Positions 35,351-43,411 of a stretch of 57,165 bases of DNA are shown here, piece by piece. The position numbers and the translations under genes were made by a program. Within the stretch, counting starts at the first letter, position 1, and each line of letters opens with the position of its first letter. The stretch covers positions 1-57,165 of the forward strand of contig JAFTGE010000048.1 in the NCBI GenBank assembly GCA_017458085.1, in the 5' to 3' direction. The DNA is from Oscillospiraceae bacterium. GTDB lineage: Bacteria; Bacillota; Clostridia; Oscillospirales; Oscillospiraceae. The notes beneath the pieces were generated by a model. The model was not told the origin of the DNA. It worked only from the letters and a program-made list of their open reading frames with translations, and did no database searches.

Positions 35351-36361
35351 TCAAACGGAACGGACCGATGCGCCCTCGCGCAGCGTCGCCTCCAGCCGCA
35401 CATGGCGGGTCTGCCCGGTTTCCAGCATCTCGGCAAGGATCCGCACGCTCTCGCGGCCCATCTCCTCGGCCGGCTGCACCATGGTGGTCAGCGTCGGCGT
35501 GACGTATTCCGAGACGTTCAGCCCGTCGATGGCGATGACGGACACATCCTCCGGCACATGCAGGCCGTGATCCTCCAGCGCCTTCATTGCGGCAATGGCC
35601 GTGGTGTCCGACAGGACAAACAGCGCCGTAAAATCCCGCGTGCGCCCGAGCAGGCGGCACATGCCCTCATAGGTCTCCGGCATCTCAAAGCAGCCGCCGG
35701 TCTCCTCCAGCAGTGCCGGATCCGGCTCCAGGCCGCTGTCGATCAGGGCCGAGAGATAGCCGTCATAGCGCAGCTCACTGATGGAGTGATCGTCCACGCT
35801 GGGGACCAGCGCGGCGATGCGCCGATGGCCAAGCCGGATCAGATACTCCACCGCGCGACGCGCTGTCTCATGATCGTCGATCGAGACGGAGGAATACTCC
35901 CCCTCGTCCAGCGAACCGAAAACATTCGTATACGAGCAGCAGACGTACGGCACCCCCACCAGGGCAAGCTCGGCACTGGTGTAATCAAAGCGCCCGCCGA
36001 GAAAAATCAGGCCGCGCAGCTTTTTCTCCCGCTCCAGGATCGCCCCGGCCTTGACCTCGTCCGCGTCGGAATCCAGAAAATGCAACACCATGGTATAGCC
36101 CCGCTGCTCCAGCTGGCGGGAGATGGTCTTGATCATGGCCGAAAAGAACAGGTTCCCCGTGCCGCGCACCACAACGCCCACCGCGTCCGAGCGGCTGCGC
36201 ACCAGATCACGGGCGCTGTTGTTGGGGATATAGCCCCGCTCCTCCACCGCCGAGAGCACCTTGCGGCGCACCGCCTCGCTCACATCGGGGTGGTTATTCA
36301 GCACACGGGAGACGGTGCTCACACTGACGCCGCACTCACGGGCGATATCCTTAATGGTCAT
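35351..36361 (-). CDS. LacI-family regulator of the maltodextrin-type operon
   Basis: A 336-residue repressor. An N-terminal helix-turn-helix (TIKDIARECGVSVSTVSRVLNNHPDVSE) and hinge helix (NNSARDLVRSRSD) precede a sugar-binding effector domain. It lies 79 bases upstream of the binding-protein gene in the same direction. Its own promoter region has several GGAAACG dyads, so it probably controls itself and the genes downstream. The effector is probably a maltodextrin or glucose derivative, inferred from malQ. Confidence 0.93.
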   Translation of the reverse strand: MTIKDIARECGVSVSTVSRVLNNHPDVSEAVRRKVLSAVEERGYIPNNSARDLVRSRSDAVGVVVRGTGNLFFSAMIKTISRQLEQRGYTMVLHFLDSDADEVKAGAILEREKKLRGLIFLGGRFDYTSAELALVGVPYVCCSYTNVFGSLDEGEYSSVSIDDHETARRAVEYLIRLGHRRIAALVPSVDDHSISELRYDGYLSALIDSGLEPDPALLEETGGCFEMPETYEGMCRLLGRTRDFTALFVLSDTTAIAAMKALEDHGLHVPEDVSVIAIDGLNVSEYVTPTLTTMVQPAEEMGRESVRILAEMLETGQTRHVRLEATLREGASVRSV

Positions 36362-36395
36362 AGGCTGTCTCCTGTCGGCTGTGCGGCCGGTCCTG

Positions 36396-36436
36396 TTCCC
36401 GGAAACGGTGCCGGAAACGTTCCCGGAAACGATTCC
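36396..36436. promoter_or_regulatory. LacI-type operator cluster
   Basis: Three spaced CCGGAAACG copies create overlapping dyads: GGAA-ACG-TTCC and GGAA-ACGA-TTCC. They lie just downstream of the expected lacI transcription start, the classic position for repression. Confidence 0.65.
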
Positions 36437-36452
36437 AGTTCTCTTTATTTAG

Positions 36453-36481
36453 ATACTATCAAGCCGCCGCCGCAAAGTCAA
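36453..36481 (-). promoter_or_regulatory. lacI / maltodextrin operon promoter
   Basis: On the minus strand TTGACT (36476-36481) and TAGTAT (36453-36458) are 17 bases apart, upstream of the operator cluster. Confidence 0.75.
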
Positions 36482-36607
36482 CTGTCTTTCGTTGGAATGC
36501 CGAAAATTTCGTAGCTTTGTCCAATTTTACCGTTCAAAATTGTGAACTTTGACCAGTGCGGCTGCCGTGCTCCTTTTTCTTTCCGAGGCTCGCGGGCCGC
36601 TTACCTA

Positions 36608-36636
36608 TTGACTTGATGGGTTATCCGCATTATAAT
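36608..36636 (+). promoter_or_regulatory. Promoter of the PLP-enzyme gene
   Basis: TTGACT (36608-36613) and TATAAT (36631-36636) are 17 bases apart, giving a strong sigma-A promoter about 45 bases upstream of the ATG. Confidence 0.85.
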
Positions 36637-36680
36637 TGCGGGCAGGCAGTATGCGGACAGATTAGAAAGGACGGATCAAC

Positions 36681-37832
36681 ATGGCATACGATTTTGAGAC
36701 CCGATGTATTCACGGCAAGGGTGCCGACGGCCTGACAGAGGACACCTGCTCGGTCAGCTTCCCCATTTATCAGACAGCCTGCTTCAGTCACATCAAGCCC
36801 GGCCACAACGCCAACGGCTTTGACTACACGCGGGAATCCAACCCCACCCGAAGCAAGCTGGAGGAAGTGATCACCGCCCTGGAGGGTGCCGCGGACAGCG
36901 TGGCTCTTTCCTCCGGCATGGCGGCAATCAGCGTCTGCTTTGAGCTGTTCCGGCCGGGCGACCATATCCTGTGCGCGGAGGATCTCTATGGCGGCGTCTT
37001 CCGTCTGCACAAGCTTGTCAATCAGAAGAACGGTCTTGAAATCGACTATGCCGACTTGCGTGATCCCGCGGTCTTTGAAGCGGCCATCCGGGATAACACC
37101 CGCGCGGTCTATCTGGAGTCCCCCACCAACCCCATGATGAACATTACGGATCTGCGCCAAACGGCGGAGATCGCCCACCGGCACGGCTGCCTGCTCATCG
37201 TGGACAACACCTTCATGTCCCCCTGCTTCCAGCAGCCGCTGGCTCTGGGTGCGGACATTGTCGTTCACAGCGGCACCAAGTTCCTCGGCGGGCACAACGA
37301 CACCTCCTCCGGCTTTGTCTGCGCCAGGGATCCGGACCTCGCCGCGCAGCTGCGGCTGCTGTCGAAAACCATCGGCGGCGTGCTGGCTCCCTTTGACTGC
37401 TGGCTGGTCCTGCGCGGGATCAAAACCCTGTCCGTGCGCATGGAGCGGCAGCAGGCCAACGCCATGGCTATCGCCCGCTGGCTCAAAGAACAGGCTTGTG
37501 TCACCGCGGTTTACTATCCCGGCCTGCCCGAGCACCCCGGCCACGATGTGCAGTCCGCGCAGGCCAGCGGCTTCGGCAGCATGATCTCCTTCCGCGTCGA
37601 CAGCGCGGAAACCGCCGTACATATTCTCGAGCATGTCCGGCTGATCACCTTTGCCGAGAGTCTCGGCGGCACCGAGTCGCTGCTCACCTACCCCGTGACG
37701 CAGACCCATCTGGATGTGCCGGAGGCGCTGCGGAAAAAGCTCGGTATCGACGACACGCTGCTGCGCATGTCGGTCGGATTGGAGAGCGCAGAGGATCTGC
37801 TGGAGGATCTGCGCCAGGCCATGGACATTTGA
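36681..37832 (+). CDS. Cystathionine gamma-synthase / lyase family PLP enzyme
   Basis: A 383-residue fold-type I PLP enzyme of the Cys/Met metabolism family. YTRESNPT (about 49-56) and SSGMAAIS (about 77-84) form part of the cofactor site; VDNTFMSP (about 173-180) holds the pyridine-nitrogen Asp. HSGTKFLGGHND (about 195-206) holds the Schiff-base Lys. SLGGTESLLTYP near the end binds substrate carboxylate. The sequence does not decide between cystathionine synthase, lyase or methionine gamma-lyase. It is monocistronic between its promoter and a strong terminator. Confidence 0.93.
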   Translation: MAYDFETRCIHGKGADGLTEDTCSVSFPIYQTACFSHIKPGHNANGFDYTRESNPTRSKLEEVITALEGAADSVALSSGMAAISVCFELFRPGDHILCAEDLYGGVFRLHKLVNQKNGLEIDYADLRDPAVFEAAIRDNTRAVYLESPTNPMMNITDLRQTAEIAHRHGCLLIVDNTFMSPCFQQPLALGADIVVHSGTKFLGGHNDTSSGFVCARDPDLAAQLRLLSKTIGGVLAPFDCWLVLRGIKTLSVRMERQQANAMAIARWLKEQACVTAVYYPGLPEHPGHDVQSAQASGFGSMISFRVDSAETAVHILEHVRLITFAESLGGTESLLTYPVTQTHLDVPEALRKKLGIDDTLLRMSVGLESAEDLLEDLRQAMDI

Positions 37833-37845
37833 CAGAAAAAATGCC

Positions 37846-37884
37846 AAAACCCCTTAGGGAGAAACTTTCTCCCTAAGGGGTTTT
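37846..37884. terminator. Bidirectional terminator
   Basis: AAAACCCCTTAGGGAGAAA and its exact complement flank a single central base, giving a 19-bp inverted repeat between the PLP-enzyme stop and the convergent OpuC-type operon end. Confidence 0.95.
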
Positions 37885-37896
37885 GTTCGTTTGGAA

Positions 37897-38502
37897 TCAG
37901 CCCTTTTCCGCCAGGAGCAGGAGTCGGTCCATGCCGATCGCCAGCGCCGCGGACAGCAGGCTGCCCCACAGGATCTTGGCAACGTTCATGGTGCGCAGGC
38001 CGTCAAAGAGAATGCTGCCCAGCCCGCCGGCGTTGATGGATGCCGCAATGGTGGCGATGCCCACGGTGGACACCAGCGCTATGCGTAGCCCCGCGATCAG
38101 CGCCTTCTTTGCCAGGGGAATCTGCACCTTCCACAATAGCTGCATGTGCGTCATGCCCATGCCGGTGGCGGCCTCCACCACGCTGCGATCCACGCCGTCG
38201 AGCCCCGCAAGAAAATTGCGCAGCAGCAGATACTGATTGTAGATCACCAGCACAATGACGGCCGTCTTCTTGCCCAAGCCCGTCACCGGGATCAGCAGCG
38301 CCAACAGTGCAAGGCTCGGAACGGAGTAGATCACCGAGAACGCATTCAGCAGGATCCGCGACAGCGTTCTGGAATAGCTGCACGCCACCGTAAGCCCCGC
38401 CGCGATCACCAGCGAAATCAGCAGCGTGATCACCACGATCTCCAGATGCTCCAGCGTGGCGCTGAGCAGTCGGTCATAATATTTGGAAGCGTAAGCAATC
38501 AT
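37897..38502 (-). CDS. OpuC-type ABC transporter permease (second)
   Basis: A 201-residue permease with five to six helices and the EAA-type loop VVEAATGMGMTHMQLLWKVQIPLAKK (about 109-134), typical of the glycine-betaine/choline OpuCB/OpuCD group. ATG at 38502 has GAGAGG upstream and overlaps the ATPase stop by four bases; a TTG 15 bases earlier is less likely. It is the last gene of the seven-gene operon that begins with the sirtuin gene. Confidence 0.92.
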   Translation of the reverse strand: MIAYASKYYDRLLSATLEHLEIVVITLLISLVIAAGLTVACSYSRTLSRILLNAFSVIYSVPSLALLALLIPVTGLGKKTAVIVLVIYNQYLLLRNFLAGLDGVDRSVVEAATGMGMTHMQLLWKVQIPLAKKALIAGLRIALVSTVGIATIAASINAGGLGSILFDGLRTMNVAKILWGSLLSAALAIGMDRLLLLAEKG

Positions 38503-39272
38503 CGATACCTCTCCCAAAAGCGTTCCTTGGCCAGGGCAGAGTCTACCAGAGATTGAACAAAGGCATCCGCAGGCTGCCGGATGATATTCTCCGGCGTATC
38601 AAATTGCCGGATTTTTCCCTCGTTCATGATGATGACCCGGTCGCCCAGCTTGAAGGCTTCCTCAATGTCATGCGTGACGAACAGGATCGTCTTGCCCATG
38701 TTCCTATGCAGGTCCAGCAGCTCGCTCTGCAGCTTCTCCCTCGTGATGGAGTCAATCGCGCCGAAGGGCTCGTCCATCAGCATGATCTTGGGGTCAATGG
38801 CCAGAGCACGCGCCAGGCCGACCCGCTGCTGCTGGCCGCCGGAGAGCTGGCTTGGGTAGCGGTCCCGGAACTCATCGGGCTTCAGGCCCACCAGCTCCAG
38901 CAGCTCATCGACCCGTGCGGCAGTCTTCTCCTTATCCCATTTGAGGAGCTTCGGCACCGTGGCGATGTTCTCCCCCACCGTGTAGTGCGGGAACAGGCCG
39001 ATCTGCTGGATCACATAACCGATGCGGCGGCGTACCTTCACTACGTCCACGGTGGAGATATCCTCTCCGAAGAGAATGATGCTGCCGGAATCCGGCTCGT
39101 ATAGCCGGTTGATCATCTTTAAAAGCGTTGTCTTGCCGCAGCCGGAGGAGCCGAGGATCGTGACGAATTCGCCCTCGTTCACCGTCACACTCACATGATC
39201 CACCGCACTGTAGCTTGCGCCCTTGAAGGTTTTGGTGACATCTCGAAATTCAATGGCCGTGTTCATTTGCAT
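38499..39272 (-). CDS. OpuC-type ABC transporter ATPase
   Basis: A 257-residue ATPase with Walker A GSSGCGKTT (about 42-50), signature LSGGQQQR (about 142-149) and Walker B KIMLMDEPFGAID. Unlike most OpuCA proteins it lacks the C-terminal CBS pair that senses ionic strength, so osmotic gating by that route is unlikely. It overlaps the binding-protein gene by 10 bases (4 if the second ATG is used). Confidence 0.95.
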   Translation of the reverse strand: MQMNTAIEFRDVTKTFKGASYSAVDHVSVTVNEGEFVTILGSSGCGKTTLLKMINRLYEPDSGSIILFGEDISTVDVVKVRRRIGYVIQQIGLFPHYTVGENIATVPKLLKWDKEKTAARVDELLELVGLKPDEFRDRYPSQLSGGQQQRVGLARALAIDPKIMLMDEPFGAIDSITREKLQSELLDLHRNMGKTILFVTHDIEEAFKLGDRVIIMNEGKIRQFDTPENIIRQPADAFVQSLVDSALAKERFWERYR

Positions 39273-40162
39273 ACCGTCTCATAAAACTCGCGGGCTACTT
39301 CCTCATACTCCATATGGTCGATGTCCACCTTGGCATTGAGGGAGACCATGGTCTCGGTATCCAGCTTCGCGCTGACAGCGTTCAGAATCTCGGCAATTTC
39401 AGGATTGGCCTCCAGTACCTCGTTTCGCACGATGGGTGCCAAGTAGTAGGGCGGCCAGAAACCCTTATCGTCCTCGAGGTAGGTGAATTTATCCGTGTTC
39501 ACCAACTGCGCGTCAGTGGAGTAGCCGGGGCAGAGATCGGCCTCGCCCTGCTCGAGGATCTGGTACTTGATGCCGTTGTCATAGACGTTGATGGAGGCGA
39601 AGTTGAATGGACCGTAGACCTTGGTCATGCCGGGGATGCCGTCCTCACGGTACTCAAACTCGCCCTGGGAGCAGACGCAGATGTGCTCCGCCTCCCGCTG
39701 CAGGTCGGACATGGTGTAGATGTTGTACTGTTGCGCGACATCTGTGCGGATGGCGAGGCCGTTGCGGTCGTTCACATCGGTGGAGTCGAGCCAGGTGATC
39801 TGAAACTGCTCGTCATAAGCTGCCTTGACCGTGTTATAGACCTCATCGGGATCGCTGCTCATAGGCAGCTGCAAAATGGCGAGAAGACCCGTTCCGGTGT
39901 ACTCGGGGTAGAGGTCGATCTCTCCGGAGGTGATGGCGGTATGTACCACAGAACCGGCGATGTTCAGCTTGCGCTCCACGGTGTAGCCCGCGTCCTCCAG
40001 CGCCAGCGCATAGATCTCGGCGACGATCAGGTTTTCGGTGAAGTCCTTGGAGCCCACGCGGATGACGGGTCCCTGCTGTTTGGTCTGCCCGCAGGCTGCG
40101 AGAGACAGCGCCATGCTCAAAACGAGGGCAATGGCCAGAATGATGGAAATGGTTTTCTTCAT
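39263..40162 (-). CDS. OpuC-type substrate-binding lipoprotein
   Basis: A 299-residue lipoprotein with lipobox SLAAC (Cys near 24). The mature part starts IRVGSKDFTENLIVAEIYALAL and has the hallmark IDLYPEYTGTGLL, both of the OpuAC/OpuCC fold that binds quaternary amines through aromatic residues. Candidate ligands are betaine, choline, carnitine or ergothioneine-like betaines; the sequence does not settle which. It lies 13 bases after the first permease. Confidence 0.93.
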   Translation of the reverse strand: MKKTISIILAIALVLSMALSLAACGQTKQQGPVIRVGSKDFTENLIVAEIYALALEDAGYTVERKLNIAGSVVHTAITSGEIDLYPEYTGTGLLAILQLPMSSDPDEVYNTVKAAYDEQFQITWLDSTDVNDRNGLAIRTDVAQQYNIYTMSDLQREAEHICVCSQGEFEYREDGIPGMTKVYGPFNFASINVYDNGIKYQILEQGEADLCPGYSTDAQLVNTDKFTYLEDDKGFWPPYYLAPIVRNEVLEANPEIAEILNAVSAKLDTETMVSLNAKVDIDHMEYEEVAREFYETVCK

Positions 40163-40175
40163 GTGAATCGCTCCT

Positions 40176-40814
40176 TTATACGGTTCTATGTTTCATAGTG
40201 GATTTTTCTACGATGGCAAAGATTAGTCCGGTCAGCAGAGAGAGCAGCGCAACGGACACGCCGCCGATCAGCAGCAGCTCGGTCTTGAAGAGGCCGATGC
40301 CAGCAAAGATGATATCCCCCAAGCCGCCCGCGCCGATCTTGGAGGCAATCGTCGCGCTGGCGACGATCTCCACCGCCGCGGTTTTGATCCCGGTCAGGAT
40401 CATCGGCATGGCCAGCGGAAAGCGGACCTTTGTCCAGACCTGCGTGGGATCCATGCCCACGCCCTCCGCCGTTTCCAGCATGAAGGGCGGCACGCCCTCC
40501 AGACCGGCCACGGTGTTCATCAAAATTGGCGGCACGGCCAGCAACACCAGCGCTACTACAGCGGGTGCGGTGCCAGTTCCCATGATGGGAACCATCAAAA
40601 GCAAGATGGCAAGGCTGGGGATCACGCGCAAAAGGCTGAACAGACCGGTGATGTACTTCTGCGCTTTCTTCCAGCGCACACAGAGGAAGCCAGCCGGAAT
40701 GCCGATCAGCACCGCGATCACCAGAGCGATCAAGCTGATGCGGATATGAGCTGTCAGCATGCCCCAGAAGCGGCCGCTGTTTTCTTGAAAGTAGTTCAGG
40801 ATCAGCGCCATCAT
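40176..40814 (-). CDS. OpuC-type ABC transporter permease (first)
   Basis: A 212-residue permease with HIRISLIALVIAVLIGIPAGFLCVRW as first helix region and the EAA-type loop LETAEGVGMDPTQVWTKVRFPLAMP (about 113-137). It is a paralog of the permease at 37.9 kb and forms the heterodimeric channel with it. The start overlaps the upstream flavoprotein-ferredoxin gene by four bases, tying the transporter to the redox genes. Confidence 0.93.
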   Translation of the reverse strand: MMALILNYFQENSGRFWGMLTAHIRISLIALVIAVLIGIPAGFLCVRWKKAQKYITGLFSLLRVIPSLAILLLMVPIMGTGTAPAVVALVLLAVPPILMNTVAGLEGVPPFMLETAEGVGMDPTQVWTKVRFPLAMPMILTGIKTAAVEIVASATIASKIGAGGLGDIIFAGIGLFKTELLLIGGVSVALLSLLTGLIFAIVEKSTMKHRTV

Positions 40815-41434
40815 GAGGCGTCTCCCTCGCCCCGCCGCACGATGGCCTGCACGGGGCAGTTCTCTTCGCAGAGCCCGCAGTGCAGGCAGTTGCGCTGCCG
40901 GATCACAAACGGCGTCCCCTCGTCAATAGCCTGCTGGGGGCAATTCGCGGCGCAGGTGCCGCAGCCGATGCAGGTGTCCGCGATGAAAAAGCCCTTCTTT
41001 TCCGGCTTGGCATCCCCGAAAGAAAAGCACTCGCGCTCAATGGGGCTGACGTTCAGATCAAAACACTCCAACTGCCCTTCGTCGATGCAGAAGGGATCGA
41101 GGATGTAGCGGCTCTCGCCGGGATACACGCCGTTCATAGAGGGATTAGCCTCGAAAATGCGGTCGATCCATACTTTTTGATCGGAGAGCTTTTTCGCCTT
41201 TCCGTTTAGGCGGATCATTTTGTAGTCCCGGGTCAGTCCGGTCACGGCTATATCGCCCGAGGCCATGAGCTGGGCGTAGAAATCCTTTCCCCGGCCGGTG
41301 CAAAAATAGAGCTTTCCTTCCTCTACCAGCATTACGTCGATGATCCTGGCCTGGGGTTTCCCGTTGGCCGAGACCGTGGAAAAGGTCACGTCCCGCAGCT
41401 CCCGCAGCTTGTTCAGGCAATCCTGTGCGTTCAT
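40811..41434 (-). CDS. PPOX-like flavoprotein fused to a 2[4Fe-4S] ferredoxin
   Basis: A 207-residue fusion. The N-terminal 120 residues have the split-barrel FMN-binding fold of the pyridoxamine 5'-phosphate oxidase-like group (VTFSTVSANGKPQARIIDVMLVEEGKLYFCTGRGKDFYAQL). The C-terminal part (about 150-198) has two ferredoxin clusters, CIGCGTCAANCP and CLHCGLCEENCP. It probably moves electrons between ferredoxin-type carriers and a flavin substrate. It overlaps genes on both sides by four bases. Confidence 0.92.
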   Translation of the reverse strand: MNAQDCLNKLRELRDVTFSTVSANGKPQARIIDVMLVEEGKLYFCTGRGKDFYAQLMASGDIAVTGLTRDYKMIRLNGKAKKLSDQKVWIDRIFEANPSMNGVYPGESRYILDPFCIDEGQLECFDLNVSPIERECFSFGDAKPEKKGFFIADTCIGCGTCAANCPQQAIDEGTPFVIRQRNCLHCGLCEENCPVQAIVRRGEGDAS

Positions 41435-42306
41435 TTCGATTCCTCCATTTCAAAGCGCAGGCGGTGGATCCTTGCTTCCTCTACGCCTCTCTGCGTGCCT
41501 CTTGCATAGCGGATCTCCGGCCAGCCGAAGCCCAGCATCACGCCAATATAGTGATCCTCCGGGATTTGCAGCAGAGCACGGATGCGCGGCATGGTGTTCA
41601 GCACGTCCTTCGGGAAGGTCATCATCACGCAGCCCAGCCCCCTTGACGCGCAGAGCAGTTCAAAGTAAGCTGCGGCGACCATCACGTCCTCCACCGGTTC
41701 TCCCCTGCCCAGCGGAGCATGGGGAATGAGCAAATACGGCGCGCCACAAAACAGCATGTCCGGGCGCACGGTCTTTTCCCAGTGCTTCATGTCTTCATAG
41801 GACGCCCTGTCAAAGCCCGCAGGATAGACGCCCTCCGCCGCGAGGCGTTCCATCTCCCCATAGGCGAGGGTGCGGAAGCGTTCCATCTGCGTTCGGTCGT
41901 CAATGAGCGTGAAAGCCACCTGCTGCTTGTTGCCGCCGTTGGGGGCATTGCCCAGCATTTGGAGCATGGCGTTGATCAGCTCCGGAGCCACATCCTTTTT
42001 CAGAAAGCGGCGGCAGGAGTGGCGGTTCATGATCAGCGCGTCCAGCACCGGCGCGGCAGTGTCCGCCTTTATGGGCGGCAGGCTGTTCTCCGGCGACTTG
42101 CCGAAGATGCTGATCGCGCCCTTGGGACACACCGCCAGGCAGTGCTCACACTTCCAGCAGCCGTTCCAGCCAAAGCCGTCTATGGGCTGCATCTCGGCCT
42201 TGCGCTGGTCATTCACACGTAGAATTCCGCCGGGGCAGACCTTCATGCACAGACCGCAACCGATGCAGCGGCTCTCGTCAACGTAAAACTGCGCAATATT
42301 GTTCAT
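41431..42306 (-). CDS. Nitroreductase with N-terminal ferredoxin domain
   Basis: A 291-residue fusion. Residues 10-65 carry two [4Fe-4S] motifs, CIGCGLCMKVCP and CWKCEHCLAVCP. Residues 85-275 are a nitroreductase FMN domain with the entry motif IMNRHSCRRF and GLGCVMMTFP. Such enzymes reduce nitro, quinone or enone substrates with ferredoxin electrons in anaerobes. The ATG overlaps the sirtuin stop by four bases. Confidence 0.93.
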   Translation of the reverse strand: MNNIAQFYVDESRCIGCGLCMKVCPGGILRVNDQRKAEMQPIDGFGWNGCWKCEHCLAVCPKGAISIFGKSPENSLPPIKADTAAPVLDALIMNRHSCRRFLKKDVAPELINAMLQMLGNAPNGGNKQQVAFTLIDDRTQMERFRTLAYGEMERLAAEGVYPAGFDRASYEDMKHWEKTVRPDMLFCGAPYLLIPHAPLGRGEPVEDVMVAAAYFELLCASRGLGCVMMTFPKDVLNTMPRIRALLQIPEDHYIGVMLGFGWPEIRYARGTQRGVEEARIHRLRFEMEESK

Positions 42307-43268
42307 GACAGCGCCCTTGTTTCCCTGAGTCCTGCGGCAATATCCGAAATACTCTCGGCCATGTCGGCGTTGATACCGATGGCGCGCTCGCCCAGACTCG
42401 CCGGAACGATAGCCTTGCTGCGGCTGAGGCGGATGAGGGTGATGTTCTCGTGCTCCCGCGTCAGCTTTTCAAAGGGGAAACGGATTATGGTCGGGGTGTT
42501 AAAGCCGACCCCCAGCTCCAGCAGCACCGTCTTCCCGTTTACACATTCCGACAGGAAGCGGCTGAAGCGATCCTCGGCGGCATGCCAGTTCTCGTCTTCA
42601 ACGAAAAAGTTATCACAGCGCAGGTTCATCGCCATCGGCCCGCCGCAGACCGGACACTTGGGAACCAGCTCTGTTGGGATTCGCCCGTCCTTCCGGGCAA
42701 GCTCCATTTCGCGGAAGCGCTCGACCGCATCGTAGGTCTTCGGATGGCACCCGCGCTGGCACTGGATCAGGTTGTAGCTGCCCTGGGTGGCAAAGATCTG
42801 CTCGGTCGGCAGTCCCGCCTTGTCGAACTGGTGGTCGGCATTGGTACTCAGCAGGAACAGCTTCTTCCCTTTTAACGCGTCCAGCAGCGTCCTGTGCAGC
42901 GGCGTCACATCCAGGTCGGCCCCCGCAATCAGCGCCAGATGGGACCACAGCCCCCAGCGGCTCTCCTCGTCGGGGAAGGGATAAAAGCCCGCGGAATACA
43001 TGTCCTGCATATAGGGACCCTTGCCATAGATTTTTTGGAATTCGGCAAAGTTTTCCTCAAAGAAGCTTCCGCCGTATTCAGCCCCGGCCGCGGCGCTCAT
43101 ACCCGCGCCCGCGCCGAGCATGACATAGTCCGCCTCCCGAATGCGTCTGACGGCCTCCTTGATCTGTGCGGCATAGGGCGTGTCCTGCACAATATAATCC
43201 CGCGCGTAGCTGCCGCACAGGAAATTTTCAAACGTCATTTTCTTTTTGACAGAGCGGTCAAATGTCAT
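42303..43268 (-). CDS. Class M sirtuin (SirTM-like), probable ADP-ribosyltransferase
   Basis: A 321-residue Sir2-fold protein. NAD-binding GAGAGMSAAAG lies at 52-62. STNADHQF (Asn143) and ATQGSYN (Gln162) stand where classical sirtuins have NxD and the catalytic His; loss of that His, plus CQRGC...CPVCG zinc ligands (170, 174, 205, 208) and LLELGVGFNTPTIIRFPF, are the marks of SirTM proteins. Known SirTMs ADP-ribosylate a lipoylated GcvH-like protein encoded beside them with a macrodomain. Neither partner is adjacent here. AAGGAGG precedes the ATG by 9 bases. It heads the operon and is divergent from hxlR. Confidence 0.87.
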   Translation of the reverse strand: MTFDRSVKKKMTFENFLCGSYARDYIVQDTPYAAQIKEAVRRIREADYVMLGAGAGMSAAAGAEYGGSFFEENFAEFQKIYGKGPYMQDMYSAGFYPFPDEESRWGLWSHLALIAGADLDVTPLHRTLLDALKGKKLFLLSTNADHQFDKAGLPTEQIFATQGSYNLIQCQRGCHPKTYDAVERFREMELARKDGRIPTELVPKCPVCGGPMAMNLRCDNFFVEDENWHAAEDRFSRFLSECVNGKTVLLELGVGFNTPTIIRFPFEKLTREHENITLIRLSRSKAIVPASLGERAIGINADMAESISDIAAGLRETRALS

Positions 43269-43300
43269 GATTTCTTCCCTCCTTGGGTTTTGCTTCTTTT

Positions 43301-43329
43301 ATTATACAGATTGGAGACATGCTCCGCAA
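43301..43329 (-). promoter_or_regulatory. Promoter of the sirtuin operon
   Basis: On the minus strand TTGCGG (43324-43329) and TATAAT (43301-43306) have a 17-base spacer, about 33 bases upstream of the sirtuin ATG. Confidence 0.75.
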
Positions 43330-43351
43330 GCACGCACCTTTTTGTAACCCC

Positions 43352-43380
43352 TTGCACCGGGACCTTTCCTGCTGTATAAT
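43352..43380 (+). promoter_or_regulatory. hxlR promoter
   Basis: TTGCAC (43352-43357) and TATAAT (43375-43380) are 17 bases apart. Its -35 lies only 22 bases from the -35 of the divergent sirtuin promoter, so one bound regulator could act on both. Confidence 0.8.
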
Positions 43381-43411
43381 TCCGGTAAAGAGAAAACAAC
43401 GGAGGCGCGTT

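Larger units (their letters stand above)
36362..36680. other. Divergent promoter region of lacI and the PLP-enzyme gene
   Basis: There is no gene in these 319 bases. They hold the LacI-type operators (36396-36436), the lacI promoter (36453-36481), the PLP-enzyme promoter (36608-36636) and an AGAAAGGA ribosome site near 36665. The remaining 36482-36607 shows nothing distinct. Confidence 0.75.

Noticed and set aside
36482-36680. SAM or other riboswitch before the PLP-enzyme gene
   Set aside because: The leader from the predicted start of transcription to the ATG is only about 40 bases, too short for a riboswitch, and no conserved core was seen.
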